Shown here piece by piece: positions 28,406 through 38,476 of a DNA stretch of 64,000 bases. The notes beneath the pieces are model-generated. The model saw nothing but the letters and a program-made list of their open reading frames with translations, was not told the origin of the DNA and ran no database searches. Numbering within the stretch: the stretch's first letter is position 1; the number at the start of each line of letters is the position of its first letter. The stretch is from an uncultured Photobacterium sp. GTDB taxonomy: Bacteria > Pseudomonadota > Gammaproteobacteria > Enterobacterales > Vibrionaceae. The stretch lies in the NCBI RefSeq assembly GCF_947502415.1, contig NZ_CANMZV010000006.1:62001-126000 (forward strand), read 5' to 3'. Both the position numbers and the translations under genes were made by a program.

Positions 28406-29571
28406 CCGGACACCTCCAACGCTTTATTGAAGGCCTGATCAAGATCGGCAATCAAATCTCTCGGATCTTCAAGGCCAACCGAAAGCCGCAGCAATGAAGG
28501 CTTGATCCCAGCCTCAGCCTGCGCCTCGTCAGACATCGCCCTATGAGTCATACTGGCAGGATGGGCAATCAAACTTTCTGTCCCGCCCAACGATTCAGCC
28601 AGCGAGAAATACTTCAGCTCTTTAACAAACACCGCCAGTCGTTGCTCGCTCCCGGCCAGCTCAAAACTCAGCATCGAGCCAAAGCCTTGCTGTTGCTTCA
28701 CGGCAATATCATGACCGGGATGCTCCGCCAGACTGGGGTGATAGATCTGACCGACCAGCTGTTGAGTCTGTAAATAAGCCAGGATCTGTTTACTGTTTTC
28801 TTCATGCATTTTCATTCTTGGAGCCAGGGTACGCAATCCGCGCAACGTCAGGTAGGCATCAAAAGCCGCCCCGGTCGCCCCGATACAGTTCGCCCACCAG
28901 GCCAGCTCCTCGGCCTGCTCGGCCTCCTTGGCAATCAGTACCCCACCAACAACATCAGAGTGCCCATTGATATACTTCGTCGTCGAATGGACAACAAAAT
29001 CGGCCCCGAGCGCTATTGGCTGTTGCTGTATCGGTGACAAGAAAGTGTTATCCACTGCCACCAGCGCCCCGACCTGTTTGGCCTGGCTGCAAAGCGCAAC
29101 CACATCGATCACCCTCAGTAACGGGTTAGACGGTGTTTCGACCCACACCAACTTGGGATTTTTAGCCAGAGCGACTGCCAGCGCGTCCTGATCAGACTGG
29201 TCAACAAACTCCACCTTAAAGTCTCCCTTCGCAGCCCGGGTATCAAACAGACGATAAGTCCCGCCATAGCAGTCATGTGGGGCAACAATCAAATCCTCCG
29301 GTCCCAGCAATGCGGAAACCAGCAGGTTGATTGCAGACGTCCCGCAGTTGGTAACGATACCTCCCGCTCCCCCCTCTAGTTCCGATAATGCTTCGGCCAG
29401 CATATTCCGGGTTGGATTGCCTGAGCGTGAATAATCATATTGAGGTACCTCCCCCATTTGTGGGAAGCTATAAGTTGATGTTAAATAAATAGGTGGGACA
29501 ACTGCATTAAACTGGGTATCGGTCCCGATACCGGCCCGAACGGCAACGGTGGCAAGCTTCTTGTCAGTCAT
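28402..29571 (-). CDS. metB: Cystathionine gamma-synthase
   Basis: This 389-residue PLP enzyme joins O-succinylhomoserine and cysteine to cystathionine in methionine synthesis. The start is MTDKKLATVAVRAG, with AGGAAAG upstream. Motifs are YDYSRSGNPTRNMLAEALSELEGG, DNTFLSPIQQQPIALGADFVVHSTTKYINGHSD with the PLP lysine in STTK, and LAESLGGTESLIAHPASMTH at the C-terminus. It is divergent from metJ with four tandem met boxes between. Its stop overlaps the start of the metL relic. Confidence 0.96.
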   Translation of the reverse strand: MTDKKLATVAVRAGIGTDTQFNAVVPPIYLTSTYSFPQMGEVPQYDYSRSGNPTRNMLAEALSELEGGAGGIVTNCGTSAINLLVSALLGPEDLIVAPHDCYGGTYRLFDTRAAKGDFKVEFVDQSDQDALAVALAKNPKLVWVETPSNPLLRVIDVVALCSQAKQVGALVAVDNTFLSPIQQQPIALGADFVVHSTTKYINGHSDVVGGVLIAKEAEQAEELAWWANCIGATGAAFDAYLTLRGLRTLAPRMKMHEENSKQILAYLQTQQLVGQIYHPSLAEHPGHDIAVKQQQGFGSMLSFELAGSEQRLAVFVKELKYFSLAESLGGTESLIAHPASMTHRAMSDEAQAEAGIKPSLLRLSVGLEDPRDLIADLDQAFNKALEVSG

Positions 29572-29645
29572 AATTACTTTCCTTGTCTGGGACTGGCCTT
29601 GCATTTGAGTAACTTTTAAGCAACAACATTAGCTACAATCATTTA

Positions 29646-29677
29646 AGACGTCAATGCCTCCAGACGTCCATATGTCT
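29646..29677. promoter_or_regulatory. Four tandem met boxes (MetJ operator)
   Basis: AGACGTCA, ATGCCTCC, AGACGTCC and ATATGTCT follow one another without gaps. Three match AGACGTCT well and one poorly. This lies in the metB-metJ divergent promoter, the classical site of MetJ repression. Confidence 0.92.
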
Positions 29678-29754
29678 TTGCTTATGGCAGTAAATCCCGC
29701 TAAAATTCCCCCATATAACATTTATTGAATCTAACATCGCTGAGAAGGTAAAAA

Positions 29755-30072
29755 ATGGCAGAGTGGAATGGCGAGTACATCAGCCCATACGCGGAACACG
29801 GTAAGAAAAACGAACAAGTAAAGAAAATCACTGTTTCGATTCCATTGAAGGTTCTGAAAATCCTGACTGACGAGCGTACACGCCGACAGATCAATAACCT
29901 ACGTCACGCAACCAACAGTGAACTACTGTGTGAAGCCTTCCTTCATGCCTACACAGGTCAGCCCCTACCGACCGACGAGGATATCCGTAAAGACCGTCCG
30001 GATGACCTACCGGCTGAAGCCAAAGCGTTAATGGAAGTGATGGGCATCAAAGTTGAAGACATTAACGAATAA
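29755..30072 (+). CDS. metJ: Methionine repressor MetJ
   Basis: This 105-residue ribbon-helix-helix repressor uses S-adenosylmethionine as corepressor. [51 protein letters not shown] is nearly the E. coli sequence; the KKITVSI strand (about 22-29) reads the met box. Length and start match the family. It is divergent from metB with its operator between, so it represses itself as well as metB and, by the second operator, metF. A strong terminator follows. Confidence 0.97.
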   Translation: MAEWNGEYISPYAEHGKKNEQVKKITVSIPLKVLKILTDERTRRQINNLRHATNSELLCEAFLHAYTGQPLPTDEDIRKDRPDDLPAEAKALMEVMGIKVEDINE

Positions 30073-30104
30073 GCCCTGACTTAATTTGTCCTAAGGTCAA
30101 AACA

Positions 30105-30132
30105 AAAAAACCAGCCTGCAGGCTGGTTTTTT
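30105..30132. terminator. Bidirectional terminator, metJ / malic enzyme
   Basis: A 12-bp stem AAAAAACCAGCC / GGCTGGTTTTTT with a TGCA loop between two convergent genes. Confidence 0.92.
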
Positions 30133-30159
30133 CTACCAAAAATTTATTGGCAAAAGCGG

Positions 30160-31410
30160 TTACTTGTTTTCCATGTAACCTGCTGGCATCGCAATTTGTG
30201 CCACACCAGAATCAACGGCAGCCTGAGCTACAGCCTTAGCAACACGAGGAAGCAGACGTGGATCCATTGGCTTCGGAATGATGTACTCAGAGCCGAATTC
30301 AAGTTTTTCGGCACCCGCCGCTGCTACCACTTCAGCCGGTACCGGCTCTTTCGCCAGTTCACGGATCGCATTCACGGCTGCCAGCTTCATTTCATCATTA
30401 ATTCGGCTTGCACGCACATCCAGCGCACCGCGGAAAATGAACGGGAAGCAGATTACGTTATTCACCTGGTTAGGGTAGTCAGAACGGCCAGTACCCATGA
30501 TCAGATCATCACGTACCGCATGGGCCAGCTCCGGCTTAATTTCAGGATCCGGGTTAGAGCATGCAAAAACAACTGGCTTATCAGCCATCAGCTTCAGCGA
30601 TTCCGGAGCCAATAAGTTCGGGCCAGAAACACCAACAAAAATATCCGCACCTTCAATCACATCTTCCAATGTACGCTTGTCGGTATTATTGGCAAACAAC
30701 TGCTTGTACTCATTGATATCTTCACGACGAGTATGGATCACACCCTTACGGTCAAGCATATAGATTTTCTCGCGCTGGGCACCACATTTAATCAGTAGCT
30801 CCATACAAGCAACCGCAGCTGCGCCGGCACCAAGACAAACAATCACAGCCTCGCTGATCTCCTTGCCCTGAAGTTCCAGTGCATTCAACATACCAGCAGC
30901 CGTCACAATCGCCGTACCATGCTGATCATCGTGAAATACCGGTACCTGACAACGCTCAATCAGACGCTTTTCAATTTCAAAACAATCTGGTGCCTTGATA
31001 TCTTCCAGGTTAATACCACCAAAGGTATCAGCAATATTCGCAACGGTATCAACAAACTCATCAATAGTGCGGTGCTTCACTTCGATATCAATCGAGTCAA
31101 GACCAGCAAAACGCTTAAACAGTAACGCCTTACCTTCCATAACTGGCTTAGATGCCAGCGGACCAAGGTTCCCCAAGCCTAGAATAGCCGTACCGTTGGT
31201 AATGACTGCAACCATGTTGCCTTTACCCGTGTACTTATAGACGTTCTCAGCATTATGGGCGATCTCGCGAACTGGCTCAGCCACACCCGGGCTGTAAGCA
31301 AGTGCAAGATCTTCAACCGTGTTCGCCGGTTTTGTCAGTTCAACGGCAATTTTGCCTGGTACTGGATAAGCGTGATAGTGAAGTGCTTGTTGGCGAAAAT
31401 CTTCTGACAT
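30160..31410 (-). CDS. maeB: NADP-type malic enzyme, short form
   Basis: This 416-residue enzyme decarboxylates malate to pyruvate. It contains YSPGVAEPV near the N-terminus, [13 protein letters not shown], the metal-site region [24 protein letters not shown] and the nucleotide loop [11 protein letters not shown]. coli MaeB is about 759 residues because it carries a phosphotransacetylase-like C-terminal domain. That domain is absent here, and the gene ends naturally after the malic-enzyme part, as in the short forms of many bacteria. Cofactor preference is inferred from family, not seen. Confidence 0.88.
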   Translation of the reverse strand: MSEDFRQQALHYHAYPVPGKIAVELTKPANTVEDLALAYSPGVAEPVREIAHNAENVYKYTGKGNMVAVITNGTAILGLGNLGPLASKPVMEGKALLFKRFAGLDSIDIEVKHRTIDEFVDTVANIADTFGGINLEDIKAPDCFEIEKRLIERCQVPVFHDDQHGTAIVTAAGMLNALELQGKEISEAVIVCLGAGAAAVACMELLIKCGAQREKIYMLDRKGVIHTRREDINEYKQLFANNTDKRTLEDVIEGADIFVGVSGPNLLAPESLKLMADKPVVFACSNPDPEIKPELAHAVRDDLIMGTGRSDYPNQVNNVICFPFIFRGALDVRASRINDEMKLAAVNAIRELAKEPVPAEVVAAAGAEKLEFGSEYIIPKPMDPRLLPRVAKAVAQAAVDSGVAQIAMPAGYMENK

Positions 31411-31660
31411 AGTGTTCCTGATCCTGAATGAAAATGATGTTCAGTTCGGTAATGAGAGCTAGATCATATTCTATAGTGATACAAAATCCTAGCGCGGCCC
31501 AGCTGGTCGAGCCAATAAACTCACCTGAATGTTCAGGTATTGCATATTTTTGATATGACAACAAGAAAATGGGTAGATTTCGTGCTACTTCAGGTGAAAA
31601 AAATTAAAGAATGAACAAGATAGGAAGTAAGCGATGGGAAAAACAGTTGAAGCAGATAAC

Positions 31661-31688
31661 AAAAAGGGATGCTTTCGCATCCCTTTTT
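31661..31688 (-). terminator. Terminator after rpmE
   Basis: A 12-bp perfect stem AAAAAGGGATGC / GCATCCCTTTTT with a TTTC loop, 20 bases beyond the rpmE stop on the minus strand. Confidence 0.9.
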
Positions 31689-31707
31689 CTCGGAATTTAT
31701 CTGGCAA

Positions 31708-31920
31708 TTACTTGCTAGAAAGAGCACCGAAACGCTTGTTGAACTTGTCGATACGACCGCCAGTGCTAACCTGACGCTGCTTACCAGTGTAGAATGGGTG
31801 GCACTTGTCGCATACATCAAGGTTGATGTCTTTACCCATAGTAGAGTTAAATACGAAAGTGTTGCCGCAAGAACAACGTGCGTTCACTGCTTTGTATTCT
31901 GGGTGAATACCTTGTTTCAT
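31708..31920 (-). CDS. rpmE: 50S ribosomal protein L31 (zinc-binding form)
   Basis: The 70-residue protein begins [12 protein letters not shown] and has C16-S-C18 and C37-D-K-C40, four Cys ligands of the zinc (C+) type of L31. [22 protein letters not shown] is the conserved C-terminal part that bridges the ribosomal subunits. The zinc form is usually replaced by a Cys-less paralogue under zinc starvation. It is divergent from priA. The AGGTT ribosome site fits the start. Confidence 0.97.
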   Translation of the reverse strand: MKQGIHPEYKAVNARCSCGNTFVFNSTMGKDINLDVCDKCHPFYTGKQRQVSTGGRIDKFNKRFGALSSK

Positions 31921-32166
31921 GGGATAACCTCAAAAGTAAGGCCGTGTCGCTCTCCCGATCCTAAGCCGGGCACCACACGTCGTTAATAAACAGAATAGCG
32001 TATTGGTAATCAGCAAGCTGAACCAATAGGCTAAATTTAGGCGGCATATAATAATCAATCATGTCGCCCAAATCAACCAATGCGCTCCTTTTTTCACCGC
32101 TTTGCTGGCTGTCGCCGAGCAAGGTACACTTCTTCATCTTAGTACATGCGGATTATGCGGTTAATT

Positions 32167-34368
32167 ATGACGCCCAAGATTGCCCGAGTGGCCCTCCCAG
32201 TTCCCCTGGATAAGCAGTTCGATTATCTGATCAAGCCCGAGACCTATCCGGTGGTCGGCGGCCGGGTCCGGGTACCGTTTGGCCGCCAGCAACTAGTCGG
32301 TATTGTTATCGCTATCACCGACAAATCAGATTTCCCGCTCAATCAGCTCAAAGCCATCAGCAGCGTTATCGACGGCGAGCCACTATGGCAGCCACCGCTG
32401 TTCGCGCTGCTGACTTGGGCCAGCAACTATTACCAGTATCCGCTCGGCGATACCCTGGCCAATGCCATGCCTACGTTGCTGCGTAAGGGGCGCGAAGCCT
32501 CGCCGACCAGCCTGAAAATGTGGCAACTCACCGAAACAGGGCGAGAACAACCGGCTATAGCACTCAAGCGAGCTCCGCGCCAGCTTCAGGTACTTAACAC
32601 CCTACGCCATGGTAAAAGCAGCCACGAAGCCCTACTGGCAGAAGAAGTCAGCACCGCAACCCTCAAGACGTTAAACGACAAAGGCTGGATTGAAACTATT
32701 GAGGAACAGCCCGCCAGTGCCAACTGGCAACAATGCTTTGCCGTCACCGAAGAAAAGCCAAAGCTCAACGATGAGCAGGCGTTGGCAGTCGCTACCGTCA
32801 ATGCCAACCCAGAATTTGGCTGTTATTTATTAGAAGGCGTAACTGGTTCGGGTAAAACCGAAGTTTATCTCAACCTGCTCGAGCCGATTCTCGCTGCCGG
32901 CAAGCAGGCACTGATCCTAGTACCGGAAATCGGCCTGACCCCGCAGACTATCAACCGCTTTCGCCGCCGCTTCAACGTGCCTTTAGAAACCGTCCACTCA
33001 GGTCTCAATGATACCGAACGCCTGTCAGCCTGGCTGGCCGGGCGCGATAACCAGGCCGGGATCATCATAGGTACCCGCTCGGCACTGTTCACCCCATTTA
33101 GCAGCCTCGGCATTATCATTGTCGACGAGGAGCATGACGCCTCATACAAGCAACAGGACAGCCTGCGCTATCATGCCAGGGATCTGGCGGTAATGCGGGC
33201 TAACCGGGAAAATATTCCGGTCATCCTCGGCTCCGCAACTCCGGCACTGGAGAGCCTGCATAACGCCAAAACCGGCAAATACCACCACCTGACGCTGACC
33301 CGCCGAGCAGGCAATGCCCAACGCGCCAGACATGGGGTACTTGATGTCAAAGGCCTTTACCTTGAAGCCGGATTATCAGCACCACTGATCGCCCGAATGC
33401 GCAAACACCTCGACGCTGGCAACCAGGTGATGTTGTTTCTCAACCGCCGTGGCTTTTCCCCTGCGATCATCTGTCATGAGTGCGGCTGGCTGGCCGAGTG
33501 CAAGCGTTGCGATGCCTACTACACATTCCACCAGCAATCCGGCGAGCTGCGCTGCCACCACTGCGCAACTCAGCGACCGGTCATGCACCAGTGCGGCAAC
33601 TGCGGCTCAACCCAGCTCAATGCGGTCGGGGTTGGCACCGAACAGCTGGAACAACAACTGGCGACCCTGTTTCCGGAATACAAAACAGTCCGGATCGACC
33701 GAGACAGCACCCGCCGCAAAGGCAGTCTGGAAAACTACCTCGAAGCCATTCGTAACAACGAGTACCAGATCCTGATCGGCACTCAGATGCTCGCCAAAGG
33801 ACACCACTTCCCAGATGTCACCCTGGTTGCCCTGATCGATGTCGACAGCGCCCTGTTCTGTAATGACTTCCGTGCCTCAGAACGACTAGCACAGCTATTT
33901 GTCCAGGTCGCAGGTCGGGCAGGACGGGCCAGCAAACCCGGCGAAGTGATCCTGCAAACCCACCACCCGGAACACGCCCTGCTCCAGGCCCTGTTACATA
34001 AAGGCTATGACCAGTTCTCAGTCAGCGCCCTCAACGAGCGCAAGCAGGCATTTTTGCCACCGTATACCTATTTGACACTATTTCGCGCAGAAGCCAACAG
34101 TAGTGACCATGTTGAGCAATTTTTACAGCAAGTTCGTGGCATTTTTGAATCCAGCCCCCTGTACAACCAGGACACCCTGGTGATGGGACCCAACCCGGCT
34201 CCGCTATCGCGTCGTGCCGGGCGCTACCGCTGGCAATTGCTGGTGCAGGCACCAAGCAGAAAAACCCTGCAACAGCTACTTTCTATCGCCAAACCGGCAA
34301 TCCAGCTACTGCCTCTGGCACGGAAAATTCGGTGGTCAATTGATGTTGAACCGCAAGATTTAACTTAA
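32167..34368 (+). CDS. priA: Primosomal protein N', replication-restart helicase PriA
   Basis: PriA reloads the replicative helicase at stalled forks. From MTPKIARVALPVPLDKQFDYL it has 733 residues; two in-frame ATGs 4 and 7 codons upstream are possible and no start has a strong ribosome site. Visible are the N-terminal 3'-end-binding domain, Walker A VTGSGKTEV, the DEEH box in IIVDEEHDASYKQ, GSATPALES, and a zinc-binding insert with paired Cys (CHECGWLAECKRCD and CHHC...CGNCG) followed by helicase motifs V-VI (GRAGRA). Place between rpmE and cytR is standard. Confidence 0.95.
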   Translation: MTPKIARVALPVPLDKQFDYLIKPETYPVVGGRVRVPFGRQQLVGIVIAITDKSDFPLNQLKAISSVIDGEPLWQPPLFALLTWASNYYQYPLGDTLANAMPTLLRKGREASPTSLKMWQLTETGREQPAIALKRAPRQLQVLNTLRHGKSSHEALLAEEVSTATLKTLNDKGWIETIEEQPASANWQQCFAVTEEKPKLNDEQALAVATVNANPEFGCYLLEGVTGSGKTEVYLNLLEPILAAGKQALILVPEIGLTPQTINRFRRRFNVPLETVHSGLNDTERLSAWLAGRDNQAGIIIGTRSALFTPFSSLGIIIVDEEHDASYKQQDSLRYHARDLAVMRANRENIPVILGSATPALESLHNAKTGKYHHLTLTRRAGNAQRARHGVLDVKGLYLEAGLSAPLIARMRKHLDAGNQVMLFLNRRGFSPAIICHECGWLAECKRCDAYYTFHQQSGELRCHHCATQRPVMHQCGNCGSTQLNAVGVGTEQLEQQLATLFPEYKTVRIDRDSTRRKGSLENYLEAIRNNEYQILIGTQMLAKGHHFPDVTLVALIDVDSALFCNDFRASERLAQLFVQVAGRAGRASKPGEVILQTHHPEHALLQALLHKGYDQFSVSALNERKQAFLPPYTYLTLFRAEANSSDHVEQFLQQVRGIFESSPLYNQDTLVMGPNPAPLSRRAGRYRWQLLVQAPSRKTLQQLLSIAKPAIQLLPLARKIRWSIDVEPQDLT

Positions 34369-34542
34369 AATGAACAATGCGATAGAAGTCACACAATGAA
34401 TGTAATTTATGCTATTTTGAGCATGTTTAATCCACTGCAGAGGGCCTACAATAACAGGCTCGCTGGTATAGGTATCTGCCCAATTTGGCAATGATCCTCC
34501 GGCAATAAAAGAGAGAAATATATATAGAGAGGAACTGCAATT

Positions 34543-35547
34543 ATGGCGACAATGAAGGATGTTGCCCAGCTCGCCGGTGTATCAACAGCCACAGTCTCCC
34601 GTGCGCTGATGAACCCGGAAAAAGTGTCGGCTTCAACTCGAAAAAAAGTTGAGCAGGCCGTCATGGATGCTGGCTATTCCCCAAACTCACTGGCTAGAAA
34701 TCTTCGTAGAAACGAATCAAAAACCATTGTCACAATTGTGCCGGATATCTGTGACCCGTACTTTACGGAAATCATCCGCGGTATCGAAGAGGCCGCCATG
34801 GAGCATGGCTACCTTGTCCTGCTGGGTGACAGCGGCCAACAAAAAACGCGTGAAAACTCGTTCGTCAACCTGGTCTTTACCAAGCAAGCCGATGGCATGT
34901 TACTACTAGGAACCGACCTGCCATTCGATGTCAGCAAGCCCGAGCAGAAAAACCTGCCGCCAATGGTCATGGCGTGCGAATTTGCGCCGGAGCTCGAACT
35001 GCCAACTGTTCATATCGACAACCTCACCGCAGCCTTCGAGGCCGTAAACTACCTCACCCAAATGGGTCACAAGCGTATCGCCCAGATTTCAGGTCCGGAT
35101 ACCGCCGTCTTGTGCCAGTTCCGATCCCAGGGCTACCAGCAGGCATTGCGCCGCGCCGGTATCGAGCTGAACCCGGCCTATACTGTCAAAGGTGACTTTA
35201 GCTTTGCGGCCGGAGCCCGCGCCGTGACTGCGCTGCTGTCACTACCAGAGCCGCCAACCGCGCTGCTTTGCCACAGTGACGTCATGGCGATCGGTGCTAT
35301 GCAGCAAGCCAAGCGCTTAGGCTTTCGGGTACCGCAAGACCTGTCGATTGTCGGCTTCGATGATATCCAGTTTGCAGAATACTGCGATCCACCACTGACC
35401 ACGGTCTCTCAGCCTCGCTATGAGATCGGCCGCCAGTCAATGTTAATGCTGCTTGATATGCTCAAAGGCAACGACATTTCCTCCGGTTCCCGCCTACTCG
35501 ACGCCAAGTTGGTGATCAGGGAAAGCGCCGCACCACCGTCGCATTAA
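34543..35547 (+). CDS. cytR: Transcriptional repressor CytR (LacI family)
   Basis: This 334-residue LacI-family protein begins MATMKDVAQLAGVSTATVSRALMNPEKVS, the HTH and hinge region, followed by a periplasmic-binding-protein-like core (IVTIVPDICDPYFTEIIRGIEEAA and VDI/HIDNLTAAFEA). CytR represses nucleoside uptake and catabolism genes with CRP and is relieved by cytidine; in V. cholerae it also promotes competence genes. Assignment rests on the sequence and the priA-cytR-ftsN order. Regulator of this operon itself not visible. Confidence 0.92.
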   Translation: MATMKDVAQLAGVSTATVSRALMNPEKVSASTRKKVEQAVMDAGYSPNSLARNLRRNESKTIVTIVPDICDPYFTEIIRGIEEAAMEHGYLVLLGDSGQQKTRENSFVNLVFTKQADGMLLLGTDLPFDVSKPEQKNLPPMVMACEFAPELELPTVHIDNLTAAFEAVNYLTQMGHKRIAQISGPDTAVLCQFRSQGYQQALRRAGIELNPAYTVKGDFSFAAGARAVTALLSLPEPPTALLCHSDVMAIGAMQQAKRLGFRVPQDLSIVGFDDIQFAEYCDPPLTTVSQPRYEIGRQSMLMLLDMLKGNDISSGSRLLDAKLVIRESAAPPSH

Positions 35548-35712
35548 TCAGCACCGAACCATTCCGTGAGCTTATGTTTTTGGACATAAGCTCACAAAAT
35601 TCACTCAAAATAATGCAAGCATTCTCCCGAGATCCGTTCACGGCACTAGTCAGATCTGGCGCAAATTTGTAACATAGCGTGAATTCTTAATCCCGTTATA
35701 TTGATCATTACT

Positions 35713-36285
35713 GTGGCCACGAAAGATTATGTAAAACGCGGACGCGCAGCTAAAAAGCCAGCCCGCAACAGCCGTAAAGCCCCGGCATCGGCCGGATTCC
35801 CGATCAAATGGGCCATCATAGCCCTATGCTTGGTCGGCGCTCTAGGCTATGGGTTGTATTTCCTGTCGACAACTCCGGCTCCCGAATCTCAGCCGAAGAC
35901 CGTCCAGCCCAAACCAACACCAAAGCCACAGCCAAAACCTAAGGCTCAGACTAAGCCCCTCCCGCCAAAGCCGGAAGAGAAATGGCGCTACATAGAAGAG
36001 CTCGAAAACAAAGAAGTGCAGGTTGAAGCGCCAAAAGCACAAAAGCCCAGCCGCCCTTATCTGATGCAGTGCGGTGCTTACCGAAGTCGCAACCAGGCCG
36101 AAGAACGCAAGGCCATGATTGCTTTCCAGGGCCTGACCAGCCAGATCAAAGTCAGCCAGGGCGAAAAAGGCAACTGGTTCCGGGTGATCCTCGGCCCTTA
36201 CCCGCAAAAACGCAAAGCAGAAAGTGACCGCAATATGTTGCGACGTGCCGGCATCGAGCCGTGTGCGATCTGGTTCTGGGAATAA
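35713..36285 (+). CDS. ftsN: Cell division protein FtsN (short form)
   Basis: I start it at the GTG of MATKDYVKRGRAAKK, which matches the E. coli FtsN N-terminus (MAQRDYVRR) that contacts FtsA; an upstream TTG is less likely. One membrane helix spans about residues 31-52. A Pro/Lys/Gln-rich linker follows, with KWRYIEELENKEV resembling the essential FtsN helix. The last roughly 75 residues (YLMQCGAYRSRNQAEE...PCAIWFWE) form a SPOR domain. At 190 residues it is far shorter than E. coli FtsN (319), the difference being the linker. Confidence 0.9.
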   Translation: MATKDYVKRGRAAKKPARNSRKAPASAGFPIKWAIIALCLVGALGYGLYFLSTTPAPESQPKTVQPKPTPKPQPKPKAQTKPLPPKPEEKWRYIEELENKEVQVEAPKAQKPSRPYLMQCGAYRSRNQAEERKAMIAFQGLTSQIKVSQGEKGNWFRVILGPYPQKRKAESDRNMLRRAGIEPCAIWFWE

Positions 36286-36313
36286 GAAAATCACTCTCCC
36301 TGAAGCTGTTCAC

Positions 36314-36345
36314 AGAAAAGGATGCATTCGCATCCTTTTCTTTTT
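36314..36345 (+). terminator. Terminator after ftsN
   Basis: A 12-bp stem AGAAAAGGATGC / GCATCCTTTTCT with an ATTC loop and T-run. It separates ftsN from hslVU. Confidence 0.9.
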
Positions 36346-36456
36346 CCGCTTATTCTTTTTCCAACCCAGATACCTTGAAAACAGAAAACCCCATCCCCAG
36401 ATATACACTTAATACCGATACCGGCACTGGCCGGAGAGACTCAAAGAGGTAACACC

Positions 36457-36984
36457 GTGACAACTATCGTATCTGTACGTCGAAACGGTAAAGTCGTTAT
36501 CGCTGGTGATGGTCAGGTTTCCCTGGGCAACACTGTAATGAAAGGTAACGCTCGCAAAGTGCGCCGTTTATACCACGACAAAGTTCTTGCAGGCTTTGCC
36601 GGCGGCACTGCTGATGCCTTCACCCTATTCGAGCGTTTTGAGCGCAAGCTGGAAATGCACCAAGGCCACCTGCTTAAATCAGCTGTGGAACTAGCCAAAG
36701 ACTGGCGTACCGACCGCATGCTTCGCAAGCTCGAAGCTCTACTGGCGGTTGCTGACGAAAACAGCTCGCTGATCATCACCGGTAATGGTGATGTCGTTCA
36801 GCCTGAACATGATCTTATTGCTATCGGCTCCGGTGGTAACTTTGCCCAAGCAGCGGCAATCGCCCTGCTGGAAAACACAGATCTAAACGCCCGTGACATC
36901 GCCGAGAAGTCACTCAATATTGCCGGCGATATCTGTGTCTTCACCAACCACCACCACACCATCGAAGAGCTTGAGACCAAGTAA
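36457..36984 (+). CDS. hslV: ATP-dependent protease proteolytic subunit HslV
   Basis: HslV is the threonine peptidase of the HslUV (ClpYQ) protease. After removal of Met, Thr2 ([22 protein letters not shown]) is the nucleophile; GDGQ and GSGGNFA are conserved, and the length of 175 fits. The start codon is GTG, with AGAGGTAA upstream. hslU begins 10 bases after its stop. The pair is heat-shock controlled by sigma-32 in E. coli; no confident sigma-32 promoter was identified here. Confidence 0.97.
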   Translation: MTTIVSVRRNGKVVIAGDGQVSLGNTVMKGNARKVRRLYHDKVLAGFAGGTADAFTLFERFERKLEMHQGHLLKSAVELAKDWRTDRMLRKLEALLAVADENSSLIITGNGDVVQPEHDLIAIGSGGNFAQAAAIALLENTDLNARDIAEKSLNIAGDICVFTNHHHTIEELETK

Positions 36985-36994
36985 GGAAGCCGAA

Positions 36995-38326
36995 ATGTCC
37001 GAGATGACTCCACGCGAAATCGTCCATGAACTTGATCGCCATATCATCGGTCAAGACAAAGCCAAGCGTGCCGTAGCGATTGCCCTGCGTAACCGCTGGC
37101 GCCGTATGCAGCTTCCTGAAGAGCTGCGCGTAGAAGTTACCCCGAAGAACATCCTGATGATCGGCCCGACTGGTGTCGGTAAAACCGAGATTGCCCGTCG
37201 CCTGGCCAAACTGGCTAACGCGCCGTTCATCAAAGTCGAAGCGACTAAATTCACCGAAGTAGGCTACGTCGGTAAAGAAGTCGAGACAATCATCCGTGAT
37301 CTTACCGATGTCGCTGTAAAAATGACCCACCAGCAGGCGATGGAGAAAGTCCGTTTCCGCGCCGAAGAGCTGGCTGAAGAGCGTATTCTTGATGTCCTGA
37401 TCCCGCCGGCTCGTGATGCCTGGGGCCAGAACGAAGAAGCCGATACCGGTTCGGCAGCCCGCCAGTCCTTCCGCAAAAAATTGCGTGAAGGCAAGCTGGA
37501 TGACAAAGAAGTCGAAATGGAAATCGCTGCGCCGCAAATGGGTGTCGAGATCATGGCTCCTCCTGGTATGGAAGACATGACCAACCAGCTACAAGGCATG
37601 TTCCAGAGCCTGGCTGGCAACACCACCAAAAAGCGCAAGATGAAAATCAAAGATGCGATGAAGGCGGCAACTGAAGAAGAAGCTGCGAAGCTGGTCAACC
37701 AAGACGAGCTGAAAGAGCAAGCAATCTTCGCCGTAGAAAACAACGGTATTGTCTTCCTTGATGAAATCGACAAAATCTGCAAACGCGGTGAGTCCTCAGG
37801 CCCAGACGTATCGCGCGAAGGTGTCCAGCGTGACCTGCTTCCGCTTGTCGAAGGCAGTACGGTATCAACCAAGCACGGTATGGTAAAAACCGACCACATC
37901 CTGTTTGTAGCCTCCGGTGCTTTCCAGGTTGCCAAGCCGTCAGATCTGATCCCTGAACTGCAAGGCCGCCTGCCTATTCGCGTTGAGCTGGAAGCCCTGA
38001 ACAGCAATGACTTCAAACGCATCCTGACCGAGCCTAATGCCTCACTGACCGAGCAGTACAAAGCACTGATGGCAACAGAATCCGTTAACATCGAATTTAC
38101 TGAAAACGGCATCAGCAAGCTGGCCGATGCAGCATGGCAAGTGAACGAGCGTACCGAGAATATCGGTGCGCGCCGCCTGCACACCGTCATGGAGCGCCTG
38201 ATGGAAGAGCTGTCATACGATGCAACCGAGAAATCCGGCGATAAAATCATCATTGACGAAGCTTATGTCAACGAGCGTCTGGGCGAACTGGTCGAAGACG
38301 AAGATCTGAGCCGCTTCATTCTGTAA
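36995..38326 (+). CDS. hslU: ATP-dependent protease ATPase subunit HslU
   Basis: HslU unfolds substrates and feeds them to HslV. The start at [24 protein letters not shown] gives 443 residues, equal to E. coli. Walker A is [15 protein letters not shown], Walker B is [10 protein letters not shown], the I-domain insert lies around residues 110-245, and the C-terminal tail ends DLSRFIL, the peptide that activates HslV. GAAGCCGAA before the ATG is a modest ribosome site. A terminator follows. Confidence 0.97.
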   Translation: MSEMTPREIVHELDRHIIGQDKAKRAVAIALRNRWRRMQLPEELRVEVTPKNILMIGPTGVGKTEIARRLAKLANAPFIKVEATKFTEVGYVGKEVETIIRDLTDVAVKMTHQQAMEKVRFRAEELAEERILDVLIPPARDAWGQNEEADTGSAARQSFRKKLREGKLDDKEVEMEIAAPQMGVEIMAPPGMEDMTNQLQGMFQSLAGNTTKKRKMKIKDAMKAATEEEAAKLVNQDELKEQAIFAVENNGIVFLDEIDKICKRGESSGPDVSREGVQRDLLPLVEGSTVSTKHGMVKTDHILFVASGAFQVAKPSDLIPELQGRLPIRVELEALNSNDFKRILTEPNASLTEQYKALMATESVNIEFTENGISKLADAAWQVNERTENIGARRLHTVMERLMEELSYDATEKSGDKIIIDEAYVNERLGELVEDEDLSRFIL

Positions 38327-38359
38327 ACGCTCGATTCCTAAACTGAATATTCCCTATCC

Positions 38360-38387
38360 AAACGGTGCCTTCTGGCACCGTTTTTTT
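38360..38387 (+). terminator. Terminator after hslU
   Basis: Stem AAACGGTGCC / GGCACCGTTT with a TTCT loop and a run of seven T's. Confidence 0.9.
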
Positions 38388-38476
38388 GTTTTTAAACAAA
38401 CAAAGTGGCGATAAAGTTGCCCATCTCTGTAGTTGCGCCATAATACGGATTCGACTGGTTCCAACATAAGCACACT

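Noticed and set aside
37264..38253. A 329-codon open frame on the minus strand opposite hslU
   Set aside because: It is the mirror of a strongly conserved gene, has no ribosome site or family match, and is rich in Ser/Arg as antisense frames often are.
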